From Mesobacterium pallidum (GTDB lineage: Bacteria; Pseudomonadota; Alphaproteobacteria; Rhodobacterales; Rhodobacteraceae): a DNA stretch of 64,000 nt. The stretch is from assembly GCF_019966535.1 (NCBI RefSeq), contig NZ_JAIMID010000008.1, forward strand, positions 124,001-188,000, read 5' to 3'. Of the stretch, positions 45,171 to 54,578 are shown in pieces (positions within the stretch are counted from its first letter, which is position 1; each line of letters starts with the position of its first letter). The position numbers were made by a program, and so were the translations under genes. A model generated the notes under the pieces. That model had not been told where the DNA came from and did not search any database. It saw nothing but the letters and a program-made list of their open reading frames with translations.

Positions 45171-46264
45171 GCCTTGGCCCCCTTCTTGCCGCCGCCCAGC
45201 ATCCCGGCGCGGGCCGTGTCCAGCGGCCAGCGGGGGCGGGCGACAAGGGTCATGTCGTCCGTCTGGCCGGCGCGGAAGCGTTCCAGCCCGGCCCAGGCGA
45301 TCATCGCCGCGTTGTCGGTGCACAGGCGCAGGGGCGGCGCGGTGAAGGTGGCACCGGCCGCGGCCGCGACCTCTTCCAGCCCCGCGCGGATCGACTGGTT
45401 CGCGGCCACGCCGCCGGCGACCGCGATCATGGGCGCTTCGGGCGATGCCTCCATGTAGGTCGCGAGGGCCCGGCGGGTCTTTTCCACCAGAACGTCGCGC
45501 ACCGCGGCCTGGAAGCCGGCGCAAAGGTCGGCGCGGTCCTGCCGCGTCAGCCCGCCCTTGTCGGCCGCCACCTGGTCGCGGGTGCGCAAGAGCGCGGTCT
45601 TGAGGCCGGAAAAGCTCATGTCACAGCCCGGCCGGTCGAGCAGCGGGCGGGGGAAACGGAACCGTTTGGGATCGCCCGCGCGCGCCTCGGCCTCGACCGA
45701 CGGGCCGCCGGGTTGCGGCAGGCCGAGCAGGCGCGCGGTCTTGTCGAAGGCCTCGCCCGGGGCGTCGTCGATGGTGCCGCCGAGGCGGGTGAAGTCCTCG
45801 GGGCCGTTGACTTGCAGCAGCTGGCAATGCCCGCCCGAAACCAGCAGCATGAGGTAGGGAAAGGCGGCCATGTCCGTCAGCCGCGGGGTCAGCGCGTGGC
45901 CGGCCAGGTGGTTGACCCCCACCAGCGGCTTGCCCGACCCGGCCGACAGCCCCTTGGCGCACATCACGCCAGACAGCACACCGCCGATCAGCCCCGGCCC
46001 GGCGGTGACGGCGATGGCGTCGATCTGAGCCAGGGTCAGCCCGGCGTCCGCAAGCGCCTGCTCGACGCAGAGGTCGATTTTCTCGGCATGGGCGCGGGCG
46101 GCGATCTCGGGGACGACGCCGCCGAAATCGGCGTGCAGCTCGGCCTGGCCGTGCACGATGGACGACAGGATCTGCGGCGCGTGTCCCGGCACATGGCGCA
46201 CAACGGCGGCAGCAGTGTCGTCGCAGCTGCTTTCCAACCCCAGAAGTGTCAGCGTGTCGCCCAT
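45167..46264 (-). CDS. tsaD: tRNA N6-threonylcarbamoyladenosine transferase
   Basis: 365 residues from the ATG at 46264. It transfers the threonylcarbamoyl group to A37 of tRNA with TsaB and Tsa[16 protein letters not shown] is the ASKHA N-terminus, His119 and His123 (VNHLAGHAL) bind the metal, and [13 protein letters not shown] and [11 protein letters not shown] are further family signatures. The gene is divergent from hemD with 86 bp between the starts and is first in the tsaD-gpsA-EVE transcript. Confidence 0.96.
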   Translation of the reverse strand: MGDTLTLLGLESSCDDTAAAVVRHVPGHAPQILSSIVHGQAELHADFGGVVPEIAARAHAEKIDLCVEQALADAGLTLAQIDAIAVTAGPGLIGGVLSGVMCAKGLSAGSGKPLVGVNHLAGHALTPRLTDMAAFPYLMLLVSGGHCQLLQVNGPEDFTRLGGTIDDAPGEAFDKTARLLGLPQPGGPSVEAEARAGDPKRFRFPRPLLDRPGCDMSFSGLKTALLRTRDQVAADKGGLTRQDRADLCAGFQAAVRDVLVEKTRRALATYMEASPEAPMIAVAGGVAANQSIRAGLEEVAAAAGATFTAPPLRLCTDNAAMIAWAGLERFRAGQTDDMTLVARPRWPLDTARAGMLGGGKKGAKA

Positions 46265-46350
46265 GGCCGCGCATGCCCCTTGCCGGCCCGTTGCATCGGG
46301 CCCTTGGCGCAGGTACCACCTTGACGCGGTGCAAACAATCCCGGCCCCCG

Positions 46351-47049
46351 ATGATCCAGCCCCTGCCCAACGTCTTGCTGACCCGGCCCGAACCCGATTC
46401 CCGGGCGCTGGCAACCTGGATCGGCGGGCGGGCGCGGGTCGTGATCTCTCCGCTCATGGAAATCGCGCCGGTGGGCAGGGTGCCGGATCTTGGCGGGGCC
46501 CGGGGCGTGATCCTGACTTCGCGCCATGCGGTCCCGCTCATCGGTCCCGGCCGGGGCCGCCAGGCCTTTGTCGTGGGGGAGCGGACCGCGCAGGTCGCGC
46601 GGGAGGCCGGGTGGGATGTCGCCCGGGTCGCACCGGATGCCGAGACGCTGCTGGCGGCGCTTGTGGCCCAGCCGCCCGATGGCCCCTTGCTGCACCTGCG
46701 CGGCGCGGTGGTGCGCGGCGATCTTGCGGCGCGGCTGAGCGCGGCCGGCATCGAGACCGCCGACCGCGTCGTCTATCATCAACATGCCCGGAAACTCGGC
46801 ACGGAGGCCCGCGAGATGCTGTCCGGGACGGGCCGTGTGATCCTTCCGCTCTTTTCCCCGCGCTCGGCCGCGTTACTTGGGAACGAGGCGCCGTTTCGCG
46901 CGTTTCTCGACGTGGTTGCACTCAGCCCGGCCGTGGCCGATGCTGCGCAGGTGGTGCGGCCGGACGCGGTGACGGTGGCCGAGCGGCCCGACCTGGCTGC
47001 GCTCAAGGCGGCGCTGTCGGGACGGTTGGACGCAGTCACGCCGCCTTGA
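46351..47049 (+). CDS. hemD: Uroporphyrinogen-III synthase
   Basis: 232 residues. It cyclises hydroxymethylbilane to uroporphyrinogen III in haem and cobalamin synthesis. The sequence is weakly conserved as usual; [33 protein letters not shown] and [14 protein letters not shown] are the family landmarks. ATG at 46351 has no clear ribosome site. Position between divergent tsaD and the downstream Mic60 homologue matches the alphaproteobacterial gene order hemD-mic60-hemY, which supports the call. Confidence 0.88.
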   Translation: MIQPLPNVLLTRPEPDSRALATWIGGRARVVISPLMEIAPVGRVPDLGGARGVILTSRHAVPLIGPGRGRQAFVVGERTAQVAREAGWDVARVAPDAETLLAALVAQPPDGPLLHLRGAVVRGDLAARLSAAGIETADRVVYHQHARKLGTEAREMLSGTGRVILPLFSPRSAALLGNEAPFRAFLDVVALSPAVADAAQVVRPDAVTVAERPDLAALKAALSGRLDAVTPP

Positions 47050-47121
47050 GGGTCCCGTGGGGGGCCGCTAGTGTCGTGGTGTTGCGTTGCAGCGAACGCA
47101 GGGAATCGGAAGGACGTGCAA

Positions 47122-48603
47122 GTGGCCGAGTCTGACAGGAAAGACGCCGAAGCGGCGAAGGACCAGACCGAGGACAGCCTCGAGGCAGCCGCCGAAGAGG
47201 GCACGGAGGCGGAGGAGACCTCTGCCGCGACGGATGAGGGCGCCGACACGGTAGCCGCCGATGAGGCCGATTGGGATGACCTGCCGGCCGACGAGCCTGC
47301 CGAGGGGACGGATGCCGCGGTCGAGGAAGAGCCCGCCGAGTTCGAGGGCACGATCATCGACCCGGAGGTCGAGGGCCCCGAGGGCTTCGCGGCCGGGCCC
47401 GGGGAAGAACCGGCCGAAACCTATTCCGAGAATGAACACGTTGACGCGCCCGCCGAGGAAGAGACCCTTCTTGAGGAGCCGACGGACGAACCGGACGCGT
47501 TGGAAGACACCGGCCCGAGCCAGGTGGACGCCACGCCGGACAGCGCAGGGATCGGCACGATGGCCGCAGCCGGGGCCGCAGGCGCCGCAGCGCAGCCCGC
47601 ACCCGCGCCCGAGACCGTCCGCGTGGTCGAGCGCAAGGGCGGCGCCGGGGCCATGGTGCTGGGCGGCGTGATCGCCGCGGCGCTGGGCTTTGGTGCGGCG
47701 CAGTACAGCAACGGCGGCTGGCCCTTTTCCACGCCCGATTACGATCCGCCAGAATACGTGACGCGGGATGCCCTGGACGCGAGCCTTTCGGCCCAGTCGA
47801 CCCGCATCGACGAACTGGCCGCCGCCAGCGAAGCCGGGCTGACCGGAGACCAGCTGGACAGCGCCGTTTCCGCGCTGCGCGACGAGCTGACGGGGCGTCT
47901 GGATGCGCTGGACGGGCTGACGGGCGAGATCGACGCGTTGGCCGCGCGCATCACCGAGCTCGAGCGCGCGCCGATCGAGAACAACGTCTCGGACGCGGCC
48001 ATCGCTGCCTACGAGGAAGAGCTGCGCCGCCTGCAGGAGTCGGTCGCCGCCCAGCGCGCCGAGATGGAGACGATGGCCAGCGAGGCCGCGCAGATGGAGG
48101 CGAATGCCACCGAGACCGCGCGCGAGACCATGGCCCGCTCGGCCGTGACGCGCATCCAGTCGGCGCTGGACAGCGGGACGCCCTTCGGTCCCGCGCTGGC
48201 CGACCTGGCCGAGACCGGAACGCAAGTGCCGGAGGTGCTGGACCGCGCCGCCACCGAGGGCGTGCCGCCGCAATCCGTGCTCGAGGATACCTTTCCCGAC
48301 GCCGCGCGCGACGCGTTGTCGGCCGCGCGGGAAGAGACCGGCGATGGCGGCAGTATCGGCAATTTCTTGAAACGCCAGCTGGGCGCCCGGTCAGTCGCGC
48401 CGCGTGACGGGGATGACCCCGATGCCGTTCTGAGCCGGGTCGAGGCCGCCGTGCAGCAGGGCCGCCTGGCCGATGCCCTGGCCGAGATCGAGACGCTGCC
48501 CGAACCGGCCCAGGCCGCCCTGGGCGACTGGGTGGCTGCCGCGACGCTGCGGCGCGATGCACTGGACGCGGCCGAAGGCCTCGCCCAGGGCCTGAACGAA
48601 TAA
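47122..48603 (+). CDS. Mic60/mitofilin homologue (COG4223)
   Basis: 493 residues from a GTG with AAGGA about 8 nt upstream; GTG at 47116 is an alternative. The first 170 residues are strongly acidic and disordered (Glu, Asp, Ala, Pro). One membrane helix follows (GAMVLGGVIAAALGFGAAQY), then a long coiled coil (about residues 215-330) and a C-terminal mitofilin-like domain (DGGSIGNFLKRQLGARSV). Bacterial Mic60 bends the inner membrane and contacts outer-membrane proteins. It is between hemD and the HemY-like gene, as in other alphaproteobacteria. Confidence 0.9.
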   Translation: MAESDRKDAEAAKDQTEDSLEAAAEEGTEAEETSAATDEGADTVAADEADWDDLPADEPAEGTDAAVEEEPAEFEGTIIDPEVEGPEGFAAGPGEEPAETYSENEHVDAPAEEETLLEEPTDEPDALEDTGPSQVDATPDSAGIGTMAAAGAAGAAAQPAPAPETVRVVERKGGAGAMVLGGVIAAALGFGAAQYSNGGWPFSTPDYDPPEYVTRDALDASLSAQSTRIDELAAASEAGLTGDQLDSAVSALRDELTGRLDALDGLTGEIDALAARITELERAPIENNVSDAAIAAYEEELRRLQESVAAQRAEMETMASEAAQMEANATETARETMARSAVTRIQSALDSGTPFGPALADLAETGTQVPEVLDRAATEGVPPQSVLEDTFPDAARDALSAAREETGDGGSIGNFLKRQLGARSVAPRDGDDPDAVLSRVEAAVQQGRLADALAEIETLPEPAQAALGDWVAAATLRRDALDAAEGLAQGLNE

Positions 48604-48618
48604 GAGGTAGACGCCGAT

Positions 48619-50154
48619 ATGCTGTGGTCACTCATCAAGGTCATGATCTTCATCGCGCTGGTTGCCGCGCTTACCTATGGCGCGGGCTGGCTGATGCAGA
48701 CCGAAGGCGGCATCCAGGTCACCGTCGCCGGGACGGAATACACGCTGGGGCCGCTTCAGTCGGTGATCGCGGCCGTGGTGATCGTGGTCGGCGTCTGGCT
48801 CCTGCTCAAGCTGGCCGGGTTCCTGGTCGCGACGATCCGCTTCATCAACGGCGACGAGACCGCGATTTCGCGCTACTTCGACCGCAACCGCGAGCGCAAG
48901 GGCTACAAAGCCCTGAGCGAGGGGATGATGGCGCTTGCCTCGGGCGAGGGGCAGCTGGCCATGACCAAGGCGGCCAAGGCGGAACGGTTCCTGAACCGGT
49001 CCGACCTCACCGACCTGATGACCGCGCAGGCGGCCGAGATGGTGGGCGACCGCAAGAAGGCCGAAGAGGTCTACAAGCGGCTGGTGCAGGACGACAAGAC
49101 GCGGTTCGTCGGCGTGCGCGGGATCATGAAGCAGCGGCTTTCCGAGGGCGACACCGAGACCGCGCGCCAGTTGGCCGAAAAGGCCATCGCGCTGCGCCCC
49201 CGGCACGAGGAAACGCAGGACACGCTGCTGCGGCTGCAGGCCCAGGCCAATGACTGGGCCGGCGCACGCAAGACGCTGGCGACCAAGCTCAAGACCGGCA
49301 CCCTGCCGCGCGACGTGCACAAGCGCCGCGACGCCGTTCTGGCGCTGAGCGAGGCCAAGGGCGTGCTGGACGAGGGCAAGAGCATCGAGGCGCAGGAGGC
49401 GGCAATCGCGGCTAACAAGGCCTCGCCCGACCTGATTCCCGCCGCCTGCATGGCCGCGCGCAGCTATATCGCCAAGGGCAACAAGCGCCACGCGACGCGC
49501 ATCCTGACCAAGGCCTGGCAGGTGCACCCGCATCCCGACCTCGCTGCCGCCTTCGCCGAGATCGAACCGGACGAGACCCCCGAGGCCCGGCTGAAGCGCT
49601 TTGTCGCGCTGACCAAGCATTATCCCGAAAGCGCCGAGACGCGGCTGGTCAAGGCCGAGCTGCACATCGCGGCCGAGGATTTCCCGGGCGCCCGCCGTGC
49701 GCTGGGCGACCTGCCGGACAAGGCGCCCGATGCCCGGGCGTTGACCCTGATGGCGGCCATCGAGCGGGGCGAGGGCGCCTCGGACACCGTGGTCAAGGGC
49801 TGGCTGGCACGCGCGCTGACCGCGCCGCGCGGGCCTGCCTGGGTCTGCGACAATTGCCACAACATCCAGGGCGAATGGACGCCGGTCTGCACGAACTGCC
49901 AAAGCTTCGACACGCTCAGCTGGAAGACCCCGCCCCATGCGGACATGGCCAATGCCACGGGTGTCGCCATGCTGCCGCTGATCGTCGGCGCGCTCGAGGA
50001 CAAGGGCGCCGCCGCCCCGGCGCCGGTCGCGCCGCGGCCGACGACGCCGCCGTCCGAGCCCGAGGTTATGGATGCCGAGATCGTCGAGACCGACGATGCG
50101 CCGGTCACGGTGGCGACATCGGATGAGCCGGCCGGCGAGTCGGCCAAGACCTGA
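48619..50154 (+). CDS. HemY-like membrane TPR protein with C-terminal zinc ribbon
   Basis: 511 residues. Two N-terminal membrane helices (LIKVMIFIALVAALTYGAGW and VIAAVVIVVGVWLLLKLAGF) with the HemY_N motif FINGDETAISRYFDRNRERKGY are followed by TPR-like helices to about residue 390. Near the C-terminus Cys410-x2-Cys413 and Cys424-x2-Cys427 (CDNCHNIQGEWTPVCTNC) form a rubredoxin-like knuckle pair similar to that of LapB/YciM, followed by an acidic tail. HemY proteins are linked to haem synthesis by position only; a scaffold function is more likely. This is not protoporphyrinogen oxidase. A strong terminator follows. Confidence 0.9.
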   Translation: MLWSLIKVMIFIALVAALTYGAGWLMQTEGGIQVTVAGTEYTLGPLQSVIAAVVIVVGVWLLLKLAGFLVATIRFINGDETAISRYFDRNRERKGYKALSEGMMALASGEGQLAMTKAAKAERFLNRSDLTDLMTAQAAEMVGDRKKAEEVYKRLVQDDKTRFVGVRGIMKQRLSEGDTETARQLAEKAIALRPRHEETQDTLLRLQAQANDWAGARKTLATKLKTGTLPRDVHKRRDAVLALSEAKGVLDEGKSIEAQEAAIAANKASPDLIPAACMAARSYIAKGNKRHATRILTKAWQVHPHPDLAAAFAEIEPDETPEARLKRFVALTKHYPESAETRLVKAELHIAAEDFPGARRALGDLPDKAPDARALTLMAAIERGEGASDTVVKGWLARALTAPRGPAWVCDNCHNIQGEWTPVCTNCQSFDTLSWKTPPHADMANATGVAMLPLIVGALEDKGAAAPAPVAPRPTTPPSEPEVMDAEIVETDDAPVTVATSDEPAGESAKT

Positions 50155-50177
50155 CCGCAAGGCCACAGGGCACACGA

Positions 50178-50207
50178 AAAGGGCCGGGGAGAGATCCCCG
50201 GCCCTTT
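50178..50207. terminator. Two-way terminator between the HemY-like and cupin genes
   Basis: 13-bp perfect stem AAAGGGCCGGGGA / TCCCCGGCCCTTT around GAGA, with A and T tracts on both sides; it can serve both convergent genes. Confidence 0.85.
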
Positions 50208-50226
50208 CGCATTCCCGCAGGTCGGT

Positions 50227-50622
50227 TCAGCCGTTGTAATCGGCGTCCTCGACCTTTTCCATCCAGGTGACGGTCGATCCGTCGACCGCTTCCTGGATCG
50301 CGATATGGCTCATCGCGGTTTCGGCCGAGGCGCCGTGCCAGTGCTTTTCACCGGCCGGGAACCAGACAACGTCGCCCTGGCGGATCTCCTCGACCGGACC
50401 GCCTTCGCGCTGCACGCGGCCACGACCGAAGGTCACGATCAGCGTCTGGCCGGCCGGGTGTGTGTGCCAGGCGGTGCGGGCGCCGGGTTCAAAGGTGACA
50501 TGCGTGCCGACGGCCCGTCCGGGCGCTTCGGCCTGGAACAGCGGGTCCATGCGCACGGTGCCGGTGAACCAGTCGCCGGGGCCGGCCATCGAGGGGGCCG
50601 TGCCGGAACGGATGATCTTCAT
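50227..50622 (-). CDS. Small cupin protein (manganese-cupin type)
   Basis: 131 residues from the ATG at 50622 with AAAGGA upstream. A single cupin barrel with an intact metal site: His53-x-His55-x3-Gln59 ([13 protein letters not shown]) and His94/His96 (GEKHWHG). This pattern is shared with cupin hydroxynitrile lyases and carboxymuconolactone-associated cupins. The start [21 protein letters not shown] also matches that group, although the natural substrate is generally unknown. It is divergent from the first HisD-like gene, with two operator-like sites in the 238-bp gap, so it probably belongs to the catabolic island. Confidence 0.88.
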   Translation of the reverse strand: MKIIRSGTAPSMAGPGDWFTGTVRMDPLFQAEAPGRAVGTHVTFEPGARTAWHTHPAGQTLIVTFGRGRVQREGGPVEEIRQGDVVWFPAGEKHWHGASAETAMSHIAIQEAVDGSTVTWMEKVEDADYNG

Positions 50623-50771
50623 AAGGCGGGTCCTTTCGCAAAGCGGTGGCTTGGTCGATGTCGCGACGTGGCAGGTCCGCGTCGGCCTTGCCGTCACCGA
50701 CACATTACCCCTCGGGTCCGCATCTGCCCATGGGGGGCATCACGAATCCGGTCGCCTGGGTCGGGCCTCGC

Positions 50772-50785
50772 CGCATAGGTATGCA
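50772..50785. promoter_or_regulatory. Operator-like dyad, site 1
   Basis: CGCATAGGTATGCA, 13 of 14 positions of the consensus TGCATARGTATGCA. It lies in the divergent gap between the small cupin and the first HisD-like gene, 76 bp before the ATG of the latter. Confidence 0.65.
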
Positions 50786-50818
50786 AAAACCCTTGCGCGA
50801 TACGCGGCGGCGGCGTAT

Positions 50819-50832
50819 TGCAATCGTATGCA
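50819..50832. promoter_or_regulatory. Operator-like dyad, site 2 (degenerate left half-centre)
   Basis: TGCAATCGTATGCA keeps both TGCA ends and the right GTATGCA half. It is 47 bp downstream of site 1 and ends 28 bp before the HisD-like ATG. Centre-to-centre distance of 47 bp is about 4.5 helical turns. Confidence 0.45.
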
Positions 50833-50860
50833 AACGCGATCGACAGGGAAGGAGCGCGCC

Positions 50861-52186
50861 ATGGCCGTCACGCATCTCAAGCACGGAAAACCCGCGGCCG
50901 ACCGGGCCGAGGATGACGCGAAGACGGCCGAGGCAGTCGCGGCCACGCTCAAGGACATCGAGGCGCGCGGCGATGCGGCCGTGCGCGAGCTGGCCAACAA
51001 GTTCGACGGCTACGACCGGGAAACCTACCGGCTGAGCCAGGACGAGATCGACGCGCTGATCGCCAAGGTGCCGCCGCGCGACCTCGAAGATCTGAAGTTC
51101 GCCCAGGCGCAGGTGGTGAACTTTGCCAGGGCGCAGCGCGCGTCCATGACGGATATCGAGGTCGAGACGCTGCCGGGCGTGATCCTGGGCCACAAGAACA
51201 TCCCCGTGCAATCGGTCGGCTGCTACGTGCCCGGCGGCAAGTTCCCCATGGTCGCCAGCGCGCATATGTCCGTCGCCACGGCCAAGGTCGCCGGCGTGCC
51301 GCGCATCATCGCCTGCACCCCGCCGTTCAAGGGCGAACCGAACCCCGCGGTCATCGCCGCCATGCACCTGGGCGGCGCCGACGAGATCTACGTGCTGGGC
51401 GGCATCCAGGCCGTCGGCGCCATGGCACTGGGCACGGAAACCATCGCCCCCGTCCACCTGCTGGTCGGGCCGGGCAATGCCTTTGTCGCCGAGGCCAAGC
51501 GGCAGCTCTTCGGCCGCGTCGGCATCGACCTCTTCGCCGGGCCGACCGAGACGATGGTGATCGCGGACGACACGGTCGACGCGGAACTCTGTGCCACCGA
51601 CCTGCTGGGCCAGGCCGAGCACGGTTACAACTCGCCCGCCGTTCTGGTCACCAATTCCCGCAAGCTGGCCGAAGGCACGCTGCGCGAGATCGACCGCCTG
51701 CTCGAGATCCTGCCCACCGCCGACACCGCCCGCACCAGCTGGCAGGATTACGGCGAGGTGATCCTGTGCGACACCTACGACGAGATGCTGGCCCTTGCCG
51801 ACGACATCGCCAGCGAGCATGTGCAGGTCATGACCGACCGGGACGACTGGTTCCTCGAGCACATGACCTGCTACGGCGCGCTGTTCCTCGGCGCGCGGAC
51901 CAACGTGGCGAATGGTGACAAGGTGATCGGCACCAACCATACGCTGCCGACCAAGAAGGCCGGGCGCTACACCGGCGGGCTCTGGGTCGGCAAGTTCCTG
52001 AAGACCCACAGCTACCAGCGCATCCTGACGGACGAGGCCGCGGCCAGCATCGGCGCCTATGGCTCGCGCCTGTGCATGTTGGAAGGCTTCGTCGGTCATG
52101 CCGAACAATGCAACATCCGCGTCCGGCGCTACGGCGGGGTCAACGTGCCCTATGGCGCGGCGGCCGAACCGTTCTCCGACGCGTGA
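50861..52186 (+). CDS. Histidinol-dehydrogenase-fold alcohol dehydrogenase, HpsN-like (paralogue 1)
   Basis: 441 residues, GGAG before the ATG. All catalytic positions of histidinol dehydrogenase are present: zinc ligands Gln251, His254, Asp353 and His413, and Glu319-His320 as the acid-base pair, with His360 in GTNHTLPT. The sequence strongly resembles the HisD paralogues annotated as sulfopropanediol 3-dehydrogenase (HpsN) in roseobacters, for example [19 protein letters not shown]. Such enzymes oxidise a primary alcohol to a carboxylate in two NAD-dependent steps. No histidine biosynthesis gene is nearby, so it is catabolic. First gene of a five-gene operon; the actual substrate is unknown. 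Confidence 0.88.
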   Translation: MAVTHLKHGKPAADRAEDDAKTAEAVAATLKDIEARGDAAVRELANKFDGYDRETYRLSQDEIDALIAKVPPRDLEDLKFAQAQVVNFARAQRASMTDIEVETLPGVILGHKNIPVQSVGCYVPGGKFPMVASAHMSVATAKVAGVPRIIACTPPFKGEPNPAVIAAMHLGGADEIYVLGGIQAVGAMALGTETIAPVHLLVGPGNAFVAEAKRQLFGRVGIDLFAGPTETMVIADDTVDAELCATDLLGQAEHGYNSPAVLVTNSRKLAEGTLREIDRLLEILPTADTARTSWQDYGEVILCDTYDEMLALADDIASEHVQVMTDRDDWFLEHMTCYGALFLGARTNVANGDKVIGTNHTLPTKKAGRYTGGLWVGKFLKTHSYQRILTDEAAASIGAYGSRLCMLEGFVGHAEQCNIRVRRYGGVNVPYGAAAEPFSDA

Positions 52187-52209
52187 CGCTTCAGACCAAG
52201 GAAACCCCC

Positions 52210-53175
52210 ATGACACCGCAAGACATGCGCGCCCGGATCGTCCGATACGGAGAGCTGGTGCCCTGCAAGACCGCCTTCATCGACGCCCATACGCCGGGCA
52301 GCGACCGCAAGGAAAACTTCACCATCATCGGCGATGGCGTGTCGGAAAGCCCCGACCAGTACGTCCACATCAAGGACACGCCCGGCTTCAACATTGGCGC
52401 GGCCGGGCAGCCGCCGCATTGCCGCAACTCGCTGCATTCACACCGCACGGCCGAGGTGTTCTATGTCCTCTCGGGCCGCTGGCGCTTTTTCTGGGGCCGT
52501 TGGGGCACCGCGGGCGAGGTGGTGCTCGAGGAAGGCGATATCATCAACATCCCCACGGGCATCTTCCGCGGCTTCGAGAACATCGGCACCGACTACGGGA
52601 TGATCATGGCGATCCTCGGCGGTGACGATGCCGGTGGCGGCGTGATCTGGGCGCCGCAGGTGATCGAGGACGCGCGAGAGCACGGGCTTGTGCTGGGTGA
52701 GAACGGCAAGCTCTACGACAGCAAGAAGGGCCAGTCGTTGCCCGAAGGGATCGCCCCCATGCCCCTGCTGACCGAGGACGAACTGAAAGCCTTCCCCGAA
52801 CCGACCACGGCCGAGGTCATCCCCGGCCACGTCGCCCGCTACTGGGACCTGATGGCGCTGGCCGATCGTGCCCCGGTGCAGGTGATCGGGCCCAACGGTG
52901 TCCTGAAGGACAAGCCCGGGTTCGAGGTCGATTTCCTCAACCACAATTCTGCGACGGACGTCGAGGTGCACTCGACCCGCAACGACGTGCTGATGGCGAT
53001 GCGCGGGCATTGGCGTCTGTCGTGGGAGGGGGGCGAAGAGATCCTTGCCCCCGGTGACACCTGCGCCGTGCCGCCGGGGCTGGCCTACCGGCTGGTGCCG
53101 TCGATGTCGGGCGAGGCGAGCCTTTACCGCGTGCGCGACACGGACGAGTCCGCCGGCGCGACCTGGCGGGGCTGA
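52210..53175 (+). CDS. Gentisate-1,2-dioxygenase-like bicupin
   Basis: 321 residues from the ATG at 52210 with AAGGA upstream, 23 bp after the HisD-like gene. Two cupin barrels: the first has His76-x-His78-x3-Glu82 (NSLHSHRTAEVFYVLSG), but the fourth ligand His expected after PTG is Arg120. The second (EVHSTRNDVLMAMRGHW) has lost the His-x-His pair. A normal dioxygenase iron site would need three His or two His plus Glu, so activity is possible but altered. It may be a ring-cleavage relative, an isomerase or a binding protein. Confidence 0.82.
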   Translation: MTPQDMRARIVRYGELVPCKTAFIDAHTPGSDRKENFTIIGDGVSESPDQYVHIKDTPGFNIGAAGQPPHCRNSLHSHRTAEVFYVLSGRWRFFWGRWGTAGEVVLEEGDIINIPTGIFRGFENIGTDYGMIMAILGGDDAGGGVIWAPQVIEDAREHGLVLGENGKLYDSKKGQSLPEGIAPMPLLTEDELKAFPEPTTAEVIPGHVARYWDLMALADRAPVQVIGPNGVLKDKPGFEVDFLNHNSATDVEVHSTRNDVLMAMRGHWRLSWEGGEEILAPGDTCAVPPGLAYRLVPSMSGEASLYRVRDTDESAGATWRG

Positions 53176-53178
53176 GCC

Positions 53179-53868
53179 ATGGGGCTGCCGCTGGTCTTCC
53201 TGCCCGGGATGATGTGCGACGCCCGGCTGTTTGCCCCGCAGATCGCGGCGCTCTCGGCCGGGCGGACGGTCATCTGCGCCGACCTCTCGGGCGCAGAAAC
53301 GGTCCACGAGCTGGCGGCCGGGGTCCTGCGTGACGCGCCGCCGCGCTTTGCACTGGCCGGGCTGTCGATGGGCGGGATCGTCGCGATGGAGGTGCTGCGC
53401 CAGGCCGGGGACCGGGTGGCGCGGTTGGCCCTTCTTGACACCAACCCCCTTGCGGAATTGCCCGAGGTGCAGGCCGGCCGTGCGGCCCAGATCGACCGCG
53501 CCATGGCTGGCGAGCTGGGCGCGATGATGCAGGACTCCTTCATCCCGCGCTACCTCGCCGCCCCCGACGCCGGGATCGAGGCGACCTGCCGCGACATGGC
53601 CGATGCGCTGGGCGCGGATGTCTTTGCCCGCCAGTCCCGCGCCCTGCGAGACCGTCCGGACCAATGCGACATCCTGCGCGACGCGCCCAAGCGCCCGACG
53701 CTGATCCTTTGCGGTCGCGAGGACCGGCTTTGCCCGGTCGCGCGCCATGACCTCCTGCACGGGCTGATGCCCCATGCCACCTACACCATCCTCGAGGGCG
53801 CGGGGCACCTGCCCACGCTGGAAGCGCCCGAGGCAACCACGAAGGCCCTCAGCACATGGTTGACATGA
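53179..53868 (+). CDS. Alpha/beta hydrolase
   Basis: 229 residues. Nucleophile Ser63 (GLSMGGIVAM), acid Asp in GREDRLCPV and His in GAGHLPTLE form a complete triad; FLPGMMCD is the oxyanion loop. Size and motifs resemble lactonases and esterases of aromatic or acyclic acid breakdown. It follows the bicupin after 3 bp and overlaps the RraA-like gene by 13 nt, so it is part of the island operon. The natural substrate, an ester, lactone or thioester, is not determined by sequence. Confidence 0.88.
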   Translation: MGLPLVFLPGMMCDARLFAPQIAALSAGRTVICADLSGAETVHELAAGVLRDAPPRFALAGLSMGGIVAMEVLRQAGDRVARLALLDTNPLAELPEVQAGRAAQIDRAMAGELGAMMQDSFIPRYLAAPDAGIEATCRDMADALGADVFARQSRALRDRPDQCDILRDAPKRPTLILCGREDRLCPVARHDLLHGLMPHATYTILEGAGHLPTLEAPEATTKALSTWLT

Positions 53869-54557
53869 CCCCGGAAACACTGGCGCTGCTGCGCTCGGTC
53901 GACACGCCCACTGTCTGCAACGCGATCGAGGTGATCGAGGGGCGGCGCGGCTTTGACGCCTTCACCCGCGGCACGCCGCTGGCCAGCGATCCGTCGGCCG
54001 TGATCGTCGGCCAGGCCCGCACCGCGCGCATCCGCGCCCGCTTCGCGCCGATCGAGCCGCCCGAGGAGATCCGCGCCCGGCGCATGGATTACTACCGCCA
54101 CATGGCCGAAGGCACCGGCCCCCGCATCGCGGTGGTCGAGGACATGGATGGACCGGATGCCGTCGGCGCCTACTGGGGCGAGCTGAACACGACGGTCCAC
54201 AAGGGCTTTGGCCTCACGGGCGCGTTGACCAATGGCCTCATGCGCGACCTTGGCGACCTCGCCCCCGGCTTTGCCGTGATCGCGGGGCAGGTCGGCCCCA
54301 GCCACGGCTTCGTCCACGTGACCGAAGTGGCCGGGCCTGTGACCGTCTTTGGCCTCACCATCGCCCCGGACGACTGGGTCCATGCCGACCGCCACGGCGC
54401 GCTGGTCATCCCGCCCGCCTACCTGGCCGAGCTGCCCGCCGCCATCGCGAAGATGCAGGCGACCGAGGCCATCGTGCTCGATGCCGCCCGCGCCCCCGAT
54501 TTCGACTTTGCCCGGTTCGAGGCCGCCTGGACGGCCTTCGAAGCGGCGCGCACCTGA
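53856..54557 (+). CDS. RraA-family aldolase/decarboxylase-like protein
   Basis: 233 residues (ATG at 53856, or 53865). NGLMRDLGDL contains Arg130-Asp131, the substrate/metal-binding pair of the HMG/CHA aldolase family. IAPDDWVHADRHGALVIPP is the C-terminal signature. Related enzymes cleave 4-hydroxy-4-methyl-2-oxoglutarate or decarboxylate oxaloacetate, using a divalent metal. The N-terminal segment is longer than that of the E. coli ribonuclease regulator RraA, as in the catabolic branch. Pyruvate or a similar 2-oxoacid would be the likely product, which is inference. Confidence 0.87.
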   Translation: MVDMTPETLALLRSVDTPTVCNAIEVIEGRRGFDAFTRGTPLASDPSAVIVGQARTARIRARFAPIEPPEEIRARRMDYYRHMAEGTGPRIAVVEDMDGPDAVGAYWGELNTTVHKGFGLTGALTNGLMRDLGDLAPGFAVIAGQVGPSHGFVHVTEVAGPVTVFGLTIAPDDWVHADRHGALVIPPAYLAELPAAIAKMQATEAIVLDAARAPDFDFARFEAAWTAFEAART

Positions 54558-54578
54558 CACCCTCAAAGGACGAGGCTC

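Noticed and set aside
48619..50154. Protoporphyrinogen oxidase (the other protein named HemY)
   Set aside because: There is no FAD-binding motif; the protein is a membrane-anchored TPR protein of the HemY_N type.
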